NCBI GenBank assembly: GCA_964591275.1
Contig: CAZQAE010000074.1
Location: forward strand, 1-24,294
Length of the DNA: 24,294 nucleotides
DNA from: G963674685 sp964591275
GTDB lineage: Bacteria; Lernaellota; Lernaellaia; JACKCT01
Reading direction: 5' to 3'
A program made the translations under genes and the position numbers. How positions within the stretch are numbered: position 1 is the first letter of the stretch; each line of letters starts with the position of its first letter. Below, in pieces: positions 24,004 through 24,294 of this stretch. Below the pieces are notes generated by a model, which was not told the DNA's origin, did not search any database, and saw nothing but the letters and a program-made list of their open reading frames with translations.

Positions 24004-24294
24004 TCTCGATCTCCTCTTCGGTATCATTGAGTTCAAGTACCAGCAAATGCAGGCCATCGTGTCGGAAGCTAATGTCGATGCCCTCGGTGGTGACTGTAAT
24101 GCGCTTGACCAGCAGGCTGACGATTCGCGCCTGCTCAGCCGGAAATAGCTCGTCCCACACCTGGTCAAGGTTGTGCAGCGCCTGGGCGACCATTTGCTCC
24201 GTCAGGAGATTGCCATTCAGCCCGACGACCGTGGCGTCGATCTCGGCGATGCGTTCTTTGATGTCGCGTTCTCGTATCGGGTTATCAATCCCAG
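23975..24294 (-). CDS. Large serine recombinase, C-terminal fragment (5' end outside window)
   Basis: The frame is open to the right edge and encodes 106 residues here. VWDELFPAEQARIVSLLVKR followed by ITVTTEGIDISFRHDGL is the typical C-terminal end of site-specific serine recombinases (resolvase/integrase family with the zinc-ribbon and coiled-coil domains), preceded by a helical region with many Glu/Ile. The catalytic N-terminal domain would lie beyond the window, so activity cannot be judged. It is followed by a small coupled ORF. It marks an integrative element or prophage remnant entering the window from the right. Confidence 0.75.
   Translation of the reverse strand, partial: GIDNPIRERDIKERIAEIDATVVGLNGNLLTEQMVAQALHNLDQVWDELFPAEQARIVSLLVKRITVTTEGIDISFRHDGLHLLVLELNDTEEEIEIEREAQNPS

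Overview
The window reads as a metagenome-like chromosomal segment from an anaerobic or microaerophilic, Gram-negative-type bacterium. Two things point that way. There is an oxygen-sensitive enzyme set (tungsten/molybdenum aldehyde oxidoreductase-like protein, glycyl radical enzyme and its radical-SAM activase). There is also a large group of exported lipoproteins whose lipobox cysteine is followed by a long aspartate-rich stalk. From general knowledge, such Asp-rich stalks are common in deep-branching delta-proteobacterial/Myxococcota-like lineages (for example Bradymonadales- or Lernaellota-type genomes); the taxonomic placement is an inference and cannot be fixed from this window.

Region 1 (about 1-6.8 kb) is metabolic. 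A divergent aldehyde ferredoxin oxidoreductase-like gene (minus) faces a tight plus-strand operon: glycyl radical enzyme, activating enzyme and a two-domain pyridoxamine-phosphate-oxidase-like flavoprotein. The genes look like one anaerobic pathway that makes or consumes an aldehyde and cleaves C-C, C-N or C-O bonds by radical chemistry. The active-site loop fits an arylacetate-decarboxylase-like enzyme better than a choline lyase or diol dehydratase, but the substrate is not determined. Before it lies a tiny lipoprotein gene broken by an apparent one-base deletion.

Region 2 (about 6.8-10.1 kb, minus strand) is a two-gene sugar unit: a PfkB-family kinase and a large, probably cytoplasmic, helical-toroid protein of unknown activity.

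Region 3 (about 10.1-23.8 kb) is dominated by cell-surface and secreted proteins: an FG-GAP beta-propeller with a C-terminal Asp tail, a membrane-anchored SGNH hydrolase, a COG4880-type beta-propeller lipoprotein, a C25 (gingipain-type) peptidase lipoprotein, a clan-D alpha-galactosidase-like lipoprotein, a helical lipoprotein with a dockerin-like C-terminus, a C_GCAxxG_C_C redox protein with an unclear start, and a cytochrome P460-like lipoprotein. Five proteins with unrelated functional domains share the same lipobox plus Asp-stalk architecture. A 45-bp stalk segment is nearly identical (42/45) between two divergently transcribed neighbours, which suggests that the stalk is shuffled as a DNA module.

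Region 4 (about 23.8-24.3 kb, minus strand) is the C-terminal end of a large serine recombinase with a translationally coupled small downstream ORF that seems cut short. It marks the edge of a mobile element running off the right side of the window. No tRNA, rRNA or CRISPR array was recognised, and there is no gene-free gap longer than about 300 bases.
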